Shown here: positions 7,323 to 14,611 of the stretch, piece after piece
Numbering within the stretch: the stretch's first letter is position 1
Layout of the letters: every line of letters starts with the position of its first letter
The notes under the pieces: model-generated
What the model saw: the letters and a program-made list of their open reading frames with translations, nothing else
What the model was told of the DNA's origin: nothing
The model's database searches: none
Program-made: the position numbers and the translations under genes
NCBI GenBank assembly: GCA_958420075.1
Contig: CATZIM010000011.1
Span: 1-17,389 of the forward strand
DNA: 17,389 nt
Origin: an uncultured Clostridia bacterium
GTDB lineage: Bacteria; Bacillota; Clostridia; Lachnospirales; Anaerotignaceae
Direction: 5' to 3'

Positions 7323-8621
7323 TTATGCAGATTGTTTTGCTACTTTTTCAGCTTTTTTTGCCTGATTGATTGCCAGAATCTGTGCACGTTTTTCTTTTGT
7401 CATGCGCAGCCAGATCAATGTCAGCAGGATACCTGCGGCGATTGTCAGTGTCAGCAGGATAAAGAAGATTCTATAGCCTGCAACGCCGGGGTATTTGTCC
7501 AGCATTGCCCCTGCAACGAAAGGACAGATTGCTTCGGGCAGGTAGCCGATGCAGCAGATAAAGCCAATGGCAGTACCAACGATTTCAGGAGGACAATCGA
7601 TTTCTGCCATGATGGCAAAATGCATACTCTGGCATACATACATGGTGGAGAAGATCAATACGCATGCAATCAGAATGGGGATGATGCCTGCGGATGCTGG
7701 CATGAACAGAACGATGCACATGCCGATAACCATGACGATCTGTCCCAGCAGCATCACTTTGGAGCTGTTGATGCGGTCACCCAGGATACCTGCCCCAAAT
7801 GCAGCTACAGGACGGATATACTGAGAGGAAGAGGACAGCATTGCTGCAAACAGTGTGCTTGCGCCAAATACCTCTGTTACATAGGGAGAGATATAGTAAT
7901 AACTCAGGTTCATGGTGTATGTTGTGAAGATGATACCGATCATCAGCCAGATGGAAGGCATCTTCAGCAGTCTGCCGATCATTTTCAGGCTAAAGCCGTC
8001 ACTGCCTTCTTCTTTGGATTCTTTCAGTCCTCTCAACAGGAAAATGCTTACGACACCAAGCAAAACGGTTCCGCCGGAAAAGAAGGTAATGATCCATTTG
8101 ATACCCATGCTTTCGCTGCCGGCAGCCATCATTCTGCCAAAAATGATTGCAGCAACAGCCAGATATACGGCATTGGTAATACCGCGACCGCCTTCAAAAA
8201 TACCGAAAGCTTTTCCTTGTTCGTTGGAAGCAGCCAGAGAACGAATGGCTTTCATTAATGCAGGCCAGAATGTCATCAGGGAAGTGATGCCCCAAATGCC
8301 ATGGATGATTGCGATAACCATAGGGGAGGGGCTGGTCAGCAGATAAAACCCAAGTCCGCCAGTGAGAATCATGGAAAAGGGAATCAGTTTTTTGATAGAA
8401 AATTTATCTGCGATAACCCCGCCAATCAAATAGGAAACTGCACCAAATAATCCAAAGTATGTACCGCATAAGCCCATTTCCGTATTGGTCATTTGGAATG
8501 TTGCCATAAAGGCATCATAGTAATATGACCGGAAGTAGGGCAGGGAGTAAATAAAAGCTCCTGACATTGTCAAAACAATCAACAGGAAAAAGTTCTTTTT
8601 CAATGATGAAGTATTTTCCAT
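7323..8621 (-). CDS. Major facilitator superfamily transporter
   Basis: A 432-residue inner-membrane protein with about twelve hydrophobic helices. The first follows a short charged N-terminus (FFLLIVLTMSGAFIYSLPYF), and the loop between helices 2 and 3 reads GGVIADKFSIKKL, the MFS A-loop signature. A long hydrophilic central loop (LRGLKESKEEGSDGFSLKMIGRLLK) separates the halves; the second half has the matching GILGDRINSSK. It ends in a lysine- and alanine-rich tail. A GTG at 8630 is in frame, but AAGGG lies about 10 bases before the ATG at 8621, so the latter is preferred. It starts 27 bases after the amidohydrolase ending at 8649, so it is the second gene of that operon and probably imports the hydrolase substrate or exports a product. 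The substrate cannot be read from sequence. Confidence 0.9.
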   Translation of the reverse strand: MENTSSLKKNFFLLIVLTMSGAFIYSLPYFRSYYYDAFMATFQMTNTEMGLCGTYFGLFGAVSYLIGGVIADKFSIKKLIPFSMILTGGLGFYLLTSPSPMVIAIIHGIWGITSLMTFWPALMKAIRSLAASNEQGKAFGIFEGGRGITNAVYLAVAAIIFGRMMAAGSESMGIKWIITFFSGGTVLLGVVSIFLLRGLKESKEEGSDGFSLKMIGRLLKMPSIWLMIGIIFTTYTMNLSYYYISPYVTEVFGASTLFAAMLSSSSQYIRPVAAFGAGILGDRINSSKVMLLGQIVMVIGMCIVLFMPASAGIIPILIACVLIFSTMYVCQSMHFAIMAEIDCPPEIVGTAIGFICCIGYLPEAICPFVAGAMLDKYPGVAGYRIFFILLTLTIAAGILLTLIWLRMTKEKRAQILAINQAKKAEKVAKQSA

Positions 8622-8648
8622 ATGTATCACACCCTTTTACGATATTTT

Positions 8649-9845
8649 TTATACATGAACAACATTGCCGTCTTTGATTACCAGTGCGACTTTTTCCAGA
8701 TCGTCGATACATTCGTCGGGTCTGCCGCTGAATGCTACCAGATTTGCTTTTTTGCCAACTTCAATGGTACCTACTTCATGATCGATTTTCAGGATTTCAG
8801 AAGTGTTCTTTGTTGCCTGAATCAGACAGTCCACAGGTCTGAAGTCCAGCAGATTGCAGCGTGCGCGGAATTCATAGATACCGTCGCCATGACCGCCTAC
8901 ATATACGCCGGCGTCAGTGGAGAAGCCCATTTTTACACCTGCTTCATAAGCGGCACGATAGCCTTCACACATCAATTTATGGAGTCTGCGGCTCTTTTCT
9001 ACATAGTGTGCGGGATGATCCTGGGCATGTTCCAGGAAGTTTGTCATGGGTGCCATGGTAGGCATCATAAATGTTTTATCTGTCTGCAAATACATGCGGA
9101 TACATTCTTCATCCATAATGGAGGAATGTTCTACAGTACGAACACCGATGCGGATAGCGGATTTGATGGCTTCTGTACCATGGGCGTGTCCCGCTACATA
9201 CAGTCCCAGCCGGTCAGCAGCTGTTACCATGGCTTCCAGTTCTTCGTCGGAAATGATGGAAGCGCCAGGTTCGCCGCCGGGGTTCATGATGGCGCCTGTA
9301 CCCATGTATTTGATGAAGTCTGCGCCTTTCTGCCACTGGGTGCGTACAGCTTTGACATATTCTTCGGGGCTGTCTGCTTCCAGATACATGCCGTCAAAGA
9401 AGTTGTTGCCTGCTTCTGTAGGAGAAAGGATCATGCCGCTTGCCAGAATGTCTGGGCCAACACAGTAGCCGCTGCGGATACCTTTTGCAAGCTGAATGAT
9501 AATGTCATTGCGGTCGCCCACATCACGCAGAGTGGTGTAGCCTTTTTTCAGGTTGTCCTGAGCTAAGCGCAGACCACGCAGAACGCGGTATGCGTTAGGC
9601 TGGATGTTTTCTTCAAATGTGTTCATGCCGCAAAGGTCCAGATGCACATGACCGTCAATCAGACCGGGAGTAACTGTTTTGTCTGTCATATCCAGGATAC
9701 AGTCCTCAGGTGCTTGTGCTGTCTTAGCAGCAACGATTTCCGCGATCTTGCCATCTACGATGACGATGTCAGCAGTGGGATTTTCGTAACCGGGTGTCAG
9801 TTCCGGTACAACACGGGCATTTCTTAAAACAAGCATTTCATTCAC
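8649..9845 (-). CDS. Metal-dependent amidohydrolase (COG1228/imidazolonepropionase-like), copy 1
   Basis: A 398-residue cytoplasmic hydrolase of the amidohydrolase superfamily. Metal ligands are visible in order: GHVHLD (His66, His68), Lys179 in ADFIKYMGTGAIMNPGG (expected carboxylated bridging lysine), His220 in GHAHGTEAIKSA, His240 in VEHSSIMD and Asp311 in FSTDAG. The usual small beta domain is formed by the N-terminus and the C-terminal GTIEVGKKANLVAFSG part. Characterised relatives include Xaa-Pro and Xaa-Arg type dipeptidases and other amide hydrolases, so a small dipeptide-like substrate is plausible but not proved. AAAGGA lies 7 bases before the ATG at 9845. It is first in an operon with the MFS transporter. 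It is a clear paralogue of the enzyme at 12662-13855, with long shared blocks such as SPTEAGN/TPTEAGN, MNPGGEPG and TTLRDVG/TTIRDVG. Confidence 0.92.
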   Translation of the reverse strand: MNEMLVLRNARVVPELTPGYENPTADIVIVDGKIAEIVAAKTAQAPEDCILDMTDKTVTPGLIDGHVHLDLCGMNTFEENIQPNAYRVLRGLRLAQDNLKKGYTTLRDVGDRNDIIIQLAKGIRSGYCVGPDILASGMILSPTEAGNNFFDGMYLEADSPEEYVKAVRTQWQKGADFIKYMGTGAIMNPGGEPGASIISDEELEAMVTAADRLGLYVAGHAHGTEAIKSAIRIGVRTVEHSSIMDEECIRMYLQTDKTFMMPTMAPMTNFLEHAQDHPAHYVEKSRRLHKLMCEGYRAAYEAGVKMGFSTDAGVYVGGHGDGIYEFRARCNLLDFRPVDCLIQATKNTSEILKIDHEVGTIEVGKKANLVAFSGRPDECIDDLEKVALVIKDGNVVHV

Positions 9846-9916
9846 ATTCCTTTCTGTTGTATAAATTGTGTAGATAGAGAGATAAATAAGATTGTGTGTG
9901 TTTTCTTGTACTCGAT

Positions 9917-9944
9917 TTTATACAGAAAGGTGCTTAAGGGTAAA
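9917..9944 (-). promoter_or_regulatory. Candidate promoter of the amidohydrolase-MFS operon
   Basis: On the minus strand, TTTACC (9939-9944), 16-base spacer, TATAAA (9917-9922); a shift to TAAAAT would give 18 bases. The match is moderate, which suits a regulated promoter. The start would be near 9910, about 65 bases before the gene. A shared TTTGGAATG element lies just upstream at 9960-9972. Confidence 0.45.
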
Positions 9945-9959
9945 GTACCGAACCTGATT

Positions 9960-9972
9960 TTTGGAATGTGCC
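9960..9972. promoter_or_regulatory. Shared element, copy B (TTTGGAATGTGCC)
   Basis: Plus-strand TTTGGAATGTGCC, between the mocR-like gene and the amidohydrolase operon, about 50-62 bases upstream of the proposed start. It shares the 11-mer TTTTTGGAATG (from 9958) with the element near 15491 and most of its bases with 11596-11607. Candidate binding site of the neighbouring regulator. Confidence 0.4.
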
Positions 9973-9979
9973 AAATGGG

Positions 9980-11461
9980 CTACAGGGAACGCTGATTTTT
10001 GCAGTAAGCAATGGCACGTTTTAATATTTCTACGCCTTCTTCGATCTGTTGTTCGTTGGGTGCAGAAAAACAGATCCTTAAAAATGTTTCACCTTTGCTG
10101 CCGCAAGGAAAAAATGCACAGCCGGGCATCAATAACAGCCCCATCTTTTCAGCAACGGAAACCAATAGCCTGTCGTTGATGCCTTCTTCCAGCTTGACCC
10201 AAAGATTTAATCCGCCATCTGGAATGTGGAAGGAGATCTCTGGAATTTCCGCCAGTTTGCGGCAAATGAGATCACGCCTTTTGCGGTAAAATTCTTTGAG
10301 AAATTGTTTGTGTTTGTCGTAGTAGCCTGTTTCAATGAATCTTGCCCAGAGATACTGTCCAAGGCTGTTGAGGAAAATCTGATCTTTGTTGATGATACGC
10401 CGATAGGTTTTGATGACGTTATCCGGGGCAACAATGTATCCGACTCTGGCACCGGGAAAGAATGCCAGTGTGGAAGAATCAATGTAAATAACGGAGTTGG
10501 TGTGGTCCATGGAATAGAGGCTTGGCAGCACTGTATCCGTATAATTGTATTCGTTTTGCGCATCTTCTTCGACGATAGGGATATGGTAGGACAGCACACA
10601 GTCCAGAAATTTTTGTCTTTTTTCGATGCTCATGGTGATGGATGAGGGGTTGTGGGAGTTCGGTATGGTATAGATCAGTTTTGGATGATAACGCTGAATC
10701 ATCTGCTCCAGTATTTCGATGGAGATACCGTCAGGTTCCATGGGAACAAAAAGCAGATTGGCGCCTGCGTGCAGAAAGATGTTTACAATAGCAGGGCAGG
10801 TAGGCTCCTCTACGATGACATAATCCCCTTTTTCCAGGTACATATAAGCGATATTGCTGAGGGCTTCAAAGGTTTCTGTGACAATCTGGATGTTATTGGG
10901 ATGCACATAAATATTCCTGCCAAAGAGCATCTTCACAAGACTGCGTCTGAGCCGCTCTGTGCCTTGAGGATCGCAGTGCCAAAACGGTTCCATGCTTTGA
11001 TTTTCTATGATTTCTGCCATCAGTTCTTTCAGATAGGCAATAGGCAAAGCATCCGGGTCCATAATCATGCCTGCAAAAGGAATGGCAGGTGTCATATAGG
11101 ATGAGTTATACAGTTCTTGAAAAGTGTTTTGCATACTGGTGAAATGATAATTCAAATTTTTGTCCAGAGAGGAAAAAGGTCTGTTTTTTCCCAATTGCTG
11201 AAAGGCGTTTTCATCTGCTTCGCTGCCTACAAAATACCCTCTGGGGGTTTTTCTGGAGGCAAAAATCAGACCTTCCTGTATCAGCGCTTCATATGCTTTG
11301 ACCACTGTGTTGCGGTGGATCTGCAATTTTTGGGCCAGTTGTCTTTCGGAAGGCAGCTTCAGTCCTTTGGTAAGCTGGGAAGATAAAATTTGAGATTTGA
11401 TATGATTTTTCAGTTGAAGATATAAGGGTGTTGAACTATTGCGATTTAACTGAATATCCAT
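9980..11461 (-). CDS. MocR/GntR-family regulator with a degenerate PLP site
   Basis: A 493-residue transcription factor: an N-terminal GntR winged helix (about 8-78; LPSERQLAQKLQIHRNTVVKAYEAL at 36-60) fused to a fold-type-I aminotransferase-like domain (about 120-490). MocR proteins normally bind PLP through a Lys in an (S/T)FSK(T)LxPGxRxGY motif. Here the stretch reads YIDSSTLAFFPGARVGY, with Leu332 where the Lys is expected. The usual EDDYDSE becomes EEDAQNE, replacing the pyridine-binding Asp by Glu299 and the nearby Tyr by Ala301. Arg339 and Arg462, at positions that contact substrate carboxylate in GabR, are kept. So it probably senses a carboxylated ligand without PLP (inference). The ATG at 11461 has GGAAGGAG 8 bases upstream. 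It lies between the two amidohydrolase operons and probably controls them and itself. There is no clear terminator after it, so some read-through into the next operon is possible. Confidence 0.92.
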   Translation of the reverse strand: MDIQLNRNSSTPLYLQLKNHIKSQILSSQLTKGLKLPSERQLAQKLQIHRNTVVKAYEALIQEGLIFASRKTPRGYFVGSEADENAFQQLGKNRPFSSLDKNLNYHFTSMQNTFQELYNSSYMTPAIPFAGMIMDPDALPIAYLKELMAEIIENQSMEPFWHCDPQGTERLRRSLVKMLFGRNIYVHPNNIQIVTETFEALSNIAYMYLEKGDYVIVEEPTCPAIVNIFLHAGANLLFVPMEPDGISIEILEQMIQRYHPKLIYTIPNSHNPSSITMSIEKRQKFLDCVLSYHIPIVEEDAQNEYNYTDTVLPSLYSMDHTNSVIYIDSSTLAFFPGARVGYIVAPDNVIKTYRRIINKDQIFLNSLGQYLWARFIETGYYDKHKQFLKEFYRKRRDLICRKLAEIPEISFHIPDGGLNLWVKLEEGINDRLLVSVAEKMGLLLMPGCAFFPCGSKGETFLRICFSAPNEQQIEEGVEILKRAIAYCKNQRSL

Positions 11462-11514
11462 TCAGCACACTCCTTCCTTGTCTTTGGTATACATACAGTT
11501 GTTTTTTTAAGATT

Positions 11515-11523
11515 ATTGTAACA
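11515..11523 (-). promoter_or_regulatory. Extended -10 promoter of the mocR-like gene
   Basis: On the minus strand TG-T-TACAAT, an extended -10 (TGnTACAAT). The -35 position (about 11538-11543) is poor and lies inside the inverted repeat 11530-11549, which fits autoregulation. The start is expected near 11508, about 46 bases before the gene. Confidence 0.5.
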
Positions 11524-11529
11524 CTAGTT

Positions 11530-11549
11530 TGGCACACTGGTGAGTGCCA
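11530..11549. promoter_or_regulatory. Inverted repeat over the mocR-like -35 region, candidate operator
   Basis: TGGCAC (11530-11535) and GTGCCA (11544-11549) form a perfect 6-base inverted repeat with an 8-base spacer. Related TGGTAT/GTACCA hexamers lie at 11485-11490, 11567-11572 and 11602-11607, giving five TGGYAY-type half sites in about 125 bases. Known MocR regulator GabR uses ATACCA repeats, so this is a plausible autoregulatory site. Confidence 0.45.
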
Positions 11550-11595
11550 TAATTGAACTTTAGACTGTACCATTATGAAAAAAAGATACAAAAAC

Positions 11596-11607
11596 TTTGG
11601 ATGGTAT
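11596..11607. promoter_or_regulatory. Shared element, copy C (TTTGGATGGTAT)
   Basis: Plus-strand TTTGGATGGTAT, about 90-100 bases upstream of the mocR-like start site. It resembles copies at 9960-9972 and 15491-15503 but lacks one A. Confidence 0.35.
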
Positions 11608-11669
11608 AGACAAAAAAGCAGCACAATGGCGTGTTTTGGGAAAAAAACGTCCAATGGTTTCGCAATAAA

Positions 11670-11711
11670 AAAAGCCGAAAAAACTGTATAGGACAATTTT
11701 TTTCGGCTTTT
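11670..11711 (-). terminator. Terminator of the DUF5058-to-YitT operon
   Basis: AAAAGCCGAAAAAA (11670-11683) and TTTTTTCGGCTTTT (11698-11711) form a 14-base perfect stem with a 14-base loop. On the minus strand it is followed by more T residues. It begins 8 bases after the YitT stop and separates this operon from the mocR-like gene. Confidence 0.85.
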
Positions 11712-11718
11712 GGCATGT

Positions 11719-12633
11719 TTACTTTTGATTTTGTAAGGATTTGACTTTTTGCTGGAATTGGATGGTGGTGGTGTTTTCGTCGTTCAGGTTTTCAAAACCG
11801 CTGCCCAATACCTCCGTTACCTTTTCTACCAGCATAAAGGCATGAGGGTCGTAGAGCTGGACCAGTTTGCGCACCTCTGCCACTTCATAAGGGCGTACCG
11901 TGACAAAATACACGTTTTTTTCCTGCTGTGCATACATACCGATACCCTGAAGCTGTGTCACACCTCGCCCCAGATGGTGCAGCAGTACATTGGAAATTTC
12001 AACAGAATCCTTGTTGCTGATGATGATACAGTTGCAGGCATTGTTGAAAATATCAATGATGTGATCGGTGACCGTTACATATGTGTAGATTGCCAAAATG
12101 GCGTACAGGCAGGATTCTGGGTCCCGATAGACCACAACGGACAACAGCACAACCAGACAATCGATGCACAGATACATTTTGCCTAAAGACAGATTTTTGT
12201 ACTTGAGCAGCATCAATTTGGCAAACAGGTCGGAGCCGCCTGTAGACAGACGTGCTTTTACCAGTAAAGCAGAACCAATGCCGTAGAGCACACCGCCGAA
12301 AATGGCAGCCAGGAACTTATTGGATGTCACCGAAGGCAGAAATGCCAGTGCGTCAACGGCAACGGAAAAAAGCAGTGTCAGGATCAATGTACTGATGGTA
12401 TATTCCTTGCCTTTGAGAAAAAAAGACAGAATCAGACAGGGAATATTCAGTATAAATAAGAATGCGCCAATGGAAATGGGCAGAAGGCTGCAAATGACCA
12501 TTGCCAATCCTGCAAAGCCACCGGATACAATTTGATTATGGACAAAAAACAGATCCATTGCCAAAGAGTATGTAATGATCGCACAAAAAGCCAAAAACCA
12601 TTTTTTTGCTTTTGCGTGAACGGTTTGGAGCAT
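11719..12633 (-). CDS. YitT family membrane protein (DUF161/DUF2179)
   Basis: A 304-residue protein of the YitT family, of unknown biochemical role. The N-terminal two thirds contain five or six hydrophobic segments with the family motifs VSGGFAGLA (about 37-45) and RLSTGGSDLFAKL (about 128-140). The C-terminal third, from about residue 215, is a soluble DUF2179-type domain (RGVTQLQGIGMYAQQEKNVYF, then HAFMLVEKVTEVLGSGF), with a charged, glutamine-rich tail. A GTG at 12639 is in frame but only one base from the Shine-Dalgarno; AGGGGG sits 7 bases before the ATG at 12633, so that start is used. It begins 28 bases after the amidohydrolase and is the last gene of the operon. YitT genes are usually solitary in genomes I know, so its place with a hydrolase and transporter genes is suggestive of a transport-related role, but this is inference. 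Confidence 0.9.
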   Translation of the reverse strand: MLQTVHAKAKKWFLAFCAIITYSLAMDLFFVHNQIVSGGFAGLAMVICSLLPISIGAFLFILNIPCLILSFFLKGKEYTISTLILTLLFSVAVDALAFLPSVTSNKFLAAIFGGVLYGIGSALLVKARLSTGGSDLFAKLMLLKYKNLSLGKMYLCIDCLVVLLSVVVYRDPESCLYAILAIYTYVTVTDHIIDIFNNACNCIIISNKDSVEISNVLLHHLGRGVTQLQGIGMYAQQEKNVYFVTVRPYEVAEVRKLVQLYDPHAFMLVEKVTEVLGSGFENLNDENTTTIQFQQKVKSLQNQK

Positions 12634-12661
12634 TGCCACGCCCCCTTAGTGTGTGTATAGA

Positions 12662-13855
12662 TCAATCATTTTTTACAACATTGCCGGATTTGATGACAGT
12701 TTTCACCTGATGCCGCAGCACGGAAATATCTTCCAAAGGATTGCCGTCAACAGCTACCAGGTCAGCCACCTTTCCTGTTTCGATGGTGCCATAATCCTTG
12801 TCGATACCCATGAGCATAGCGCTGTAAATGGTAGCCTGTTTGATGATGTCGATTTCGTCCATCTGCCAGAAATCTTTGCGGAGCATAAATTCATCACCAT
12901 TTTCTCCATGCGGCAGGGGAGTGGCACCGGAGTCTGTGCCAAAGCCCATGATCAGACCGGCTTCGTATGCTTTGCGAATGCCCACACGGACATGTTCCAA
13001 TACGGTTCTTGCTTTTTCCTGCATGAACAGAGAGGATTCTGGTACGCTTTCTGTCAGACCGTAAATGATTTTCAGTGTGGGAACGATGAAGGTTGTTTTG
13101 CTGTCTTTCAGCATTTCTATGGCTTCATCATCCAGTATGGACGCATGTTCCAGTGTTCTGACACCAGCCAGAATGGAATTTTTGATGGCACGAGTGCCAT
13201 GACAGTGGGTCGCCACATAGGTATCCTTAAAGGCTGCGGCATCTACCACGGCTTTCAGTTCTTCCAGTGTATAAATGGGCTGGCCGGGTTCGCCGCCAGG
13301 ATTCATAACCGCGCCTGTTCCCATAATCTTGATGAAATCTGCACCATGTTTCATTTCTTCCCGCACGGACTGCCAGATAGCAGTTTCGCCGTCCGCTTCG
13401 TTATACAGACCGGAGAAGAAATCATTGCCGGCTTCGGTAGGGGTGACGATCTTTCCGCAGGCGTAGATATTGGGTCCAACCAGTTTGCCGGCGTTGATGG
13501 CATCCCGCAGAGAAATGGCTACATTATAGTAACTGCCAACGTCACGAATGGTGGTGAATCCTGCCATCAGTGTATCATGGGCAAATTTTGCTGCATCCAG
13601 CGCCTGTTCCACAGGTGTTTTGGCGTTGTCGATCAAAGTATCGCCGCCGGAAAGGGACAGGTGAATATGCATGTCAAAGAAACCTGGCAATACATATTTT
13701 CCTTTCATGTCCAGGATGTAGTCTGCCTGGGGCAGCGGTGTGTCACAAGGCAGCAAAGAAGTGATGCGGTCGCCATCGATGACGATGTTACATGTGGTTT
13801 CCGGAAAATCACCGGATAATGCGGGGATGATGCTGCAATTTTTCAGTACGAACAT
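12662..13855 (-). CDS. Metal-dependent amidohydrolase (COG1228/imidazolonepropionase-like), copy 2
   Basis: A 397-residue cytoplasmic hydrolase and paralogue of the enzyme at 8649-9845. Metal ligands: His63 and His65 in DMHIHL, Lys176 in ADFIKIMGTGAVMNPGG, His217 in ATHCHGTRAIKNS, His237 in LEHASILD and Asp308 in GFGTDSG. All residues of the binuclear site are present, so it should be active. The loop after the catalytic Asp differs from copy 1 (ATPLPHGENGDEF against VYVGGHGDGIYEF), as does the region 257-280, suggesting a different side-chain preference. A TTG at 13870 is in frame, but GGAGG overlaps it and lies 8 bases before the ATG at 13855, which is chosen. It sits 26 bases after the second membrane gene and 28 before yitT, in a four-gene operon, so its substrate probably enters through the DUF5058-type pair. 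Confidence 0.92.
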   Translation of the reverse strand: MFVLKNCSIIPALSGDFPETTCNIVIDGDRITSLLPCDTPLPQADYILDMKGKYVLPGFFDMHIHLSLSGGDTLIDNAKTPVEQALDAAKFAHDTLMAGFTTIRDVGSYYNVAISLRDAINAGKLVGPNIYACGKIVTPTEAGNDFFSGLYNEADGETAIWQSVREEMKHGADFIKIMGTGAVMNPGGEPGQPIYTLEELKAVVDAAAFKDTYVATHCHGTRAIKNSILAGVRTLEHASILDDEAIEMLKDSKTTFIVPTLKIIYGLTESVPESSLFMQEKARTVLEHVRVGIRKAYEAGLIMGFGTDSGATPLPHGENGDEFMLRKDFWQMDEIDIIKQATIYSAMLMGIDKDYGTIETGKVADLVAVDGNPLEDISVLRHQVKTVIKSGNVVKND

Positions 13856-13881
13856 AACTATGACCTCCAATCATTTTTTTA

Positions 13882-14598
13882 TCAATCCGCAGAAGTGTTT
13901 TCTTCTGGTTCAGGATCAGGGTGAAATGTGAGTTTGCCAAACAGCATGGTTCCGAAAATGGGAATGATGATGGCTGGAATAAATGGATCAATGGGGAACC
14001 AGGCAAATAAGCCGTTTTGATAGAGCAAAAGGGAAATGATCGCCAGCGCCATGCCGCAGATGGCATCTTTTACGTCATCAACGGCAAATTGAGCAAATAC
14101 TGCCCCGAACAAAGCAGGCAGAAGGAAAGAAAATTTCTCCGTCACTGCTTCCGGCAGCATAGCGATGACTTTGCTTCCCACCAGTACCCCGATGACCAGC
14201 AAAATGGTGTTGACAAATATGGAAGCGGCTACACCAATGGTAGAGATGATGGAGCCTTCGGCAGTGCCGATCTGCGTATCTGTTGCTTTCAGGGCGGAAG
14301 CCGCGCAGGGCAGACGCAGGTTGCTGACATTCCCTGTCAGAAAAGACATATATGTGCCAGGTACTCCCAAAATCGGGAAGAACGAAATAGGCTCAATAAA
14401 CCACCAAACGGCGTTGATGGAAATTTGCGCGATCAAAGCAATGGTTAATTCCGTTTTGCCGGGAATGATCCCGAAATAAAACGTGACGAGCAGTGCGGGA
14501 ATAAAAACCAGAATGGAAGCCAGCCAGCAAGTCCACTTGCCGGTGCGGATGATTTGTGGAAGATAGGTATTTTTGTAGTAGTCATCTTGTTTTGACAT
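13882..14598 (-). CDS. Small polytopic membrane protein, partner of the DUF5058-type gene
   Basis: A 238-residue inner-membrane protein with about six hydrophobic segments (roughly 22-43, 50-72, 118-145, 155-178, 180-198, 203-225) and a hydrophilic, acidic C-terminal tail (HPDPEPEENTSAD). The conserved-looking central stretch ISFFPILGVPGTYMSFLTG followed by NVSNLRLPCAA recalls the gate-type domains of small paired transporters, but I cannot name a family with certainty. GGAGG lies 7 bases before the ATG at 14598, excluding the longer in-frame start at 14637. It begins 13 bases after the upstream membrane gene, so the two are almost certainly co-translated and may form one complex. The nearest analogy is E. 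coli yjiH-yjiG beside the isoaspartyl dipeptidase gene iadA, which is also an amidohydrolase next to two small membrane proteins. Confidence 0.85.
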   Translation of the reverse strand: MSKQDDYYKNTYLPQIIRTGKWTCWLASILVFIPALLVTFYFGIIPGKTELTIALIAQISINAVWWFIEPISFFPILGVPGTYMSFLTGNVSNLRLPCAASALKATDTQIGTAEGSIISTIGVAASIFVNTILLVIGVLVGSKVIAMLPEAVTEKFSFLLPALFGAVFAQFAVDDVKDAICGMALAIISLLLYQNGLFAWFPIDPFIPAIIIPIFGTMLFGKLTFHPDPEPEENTSAD

Positions 14599-14611
14599 GG
14601 TGATCCCTCCT

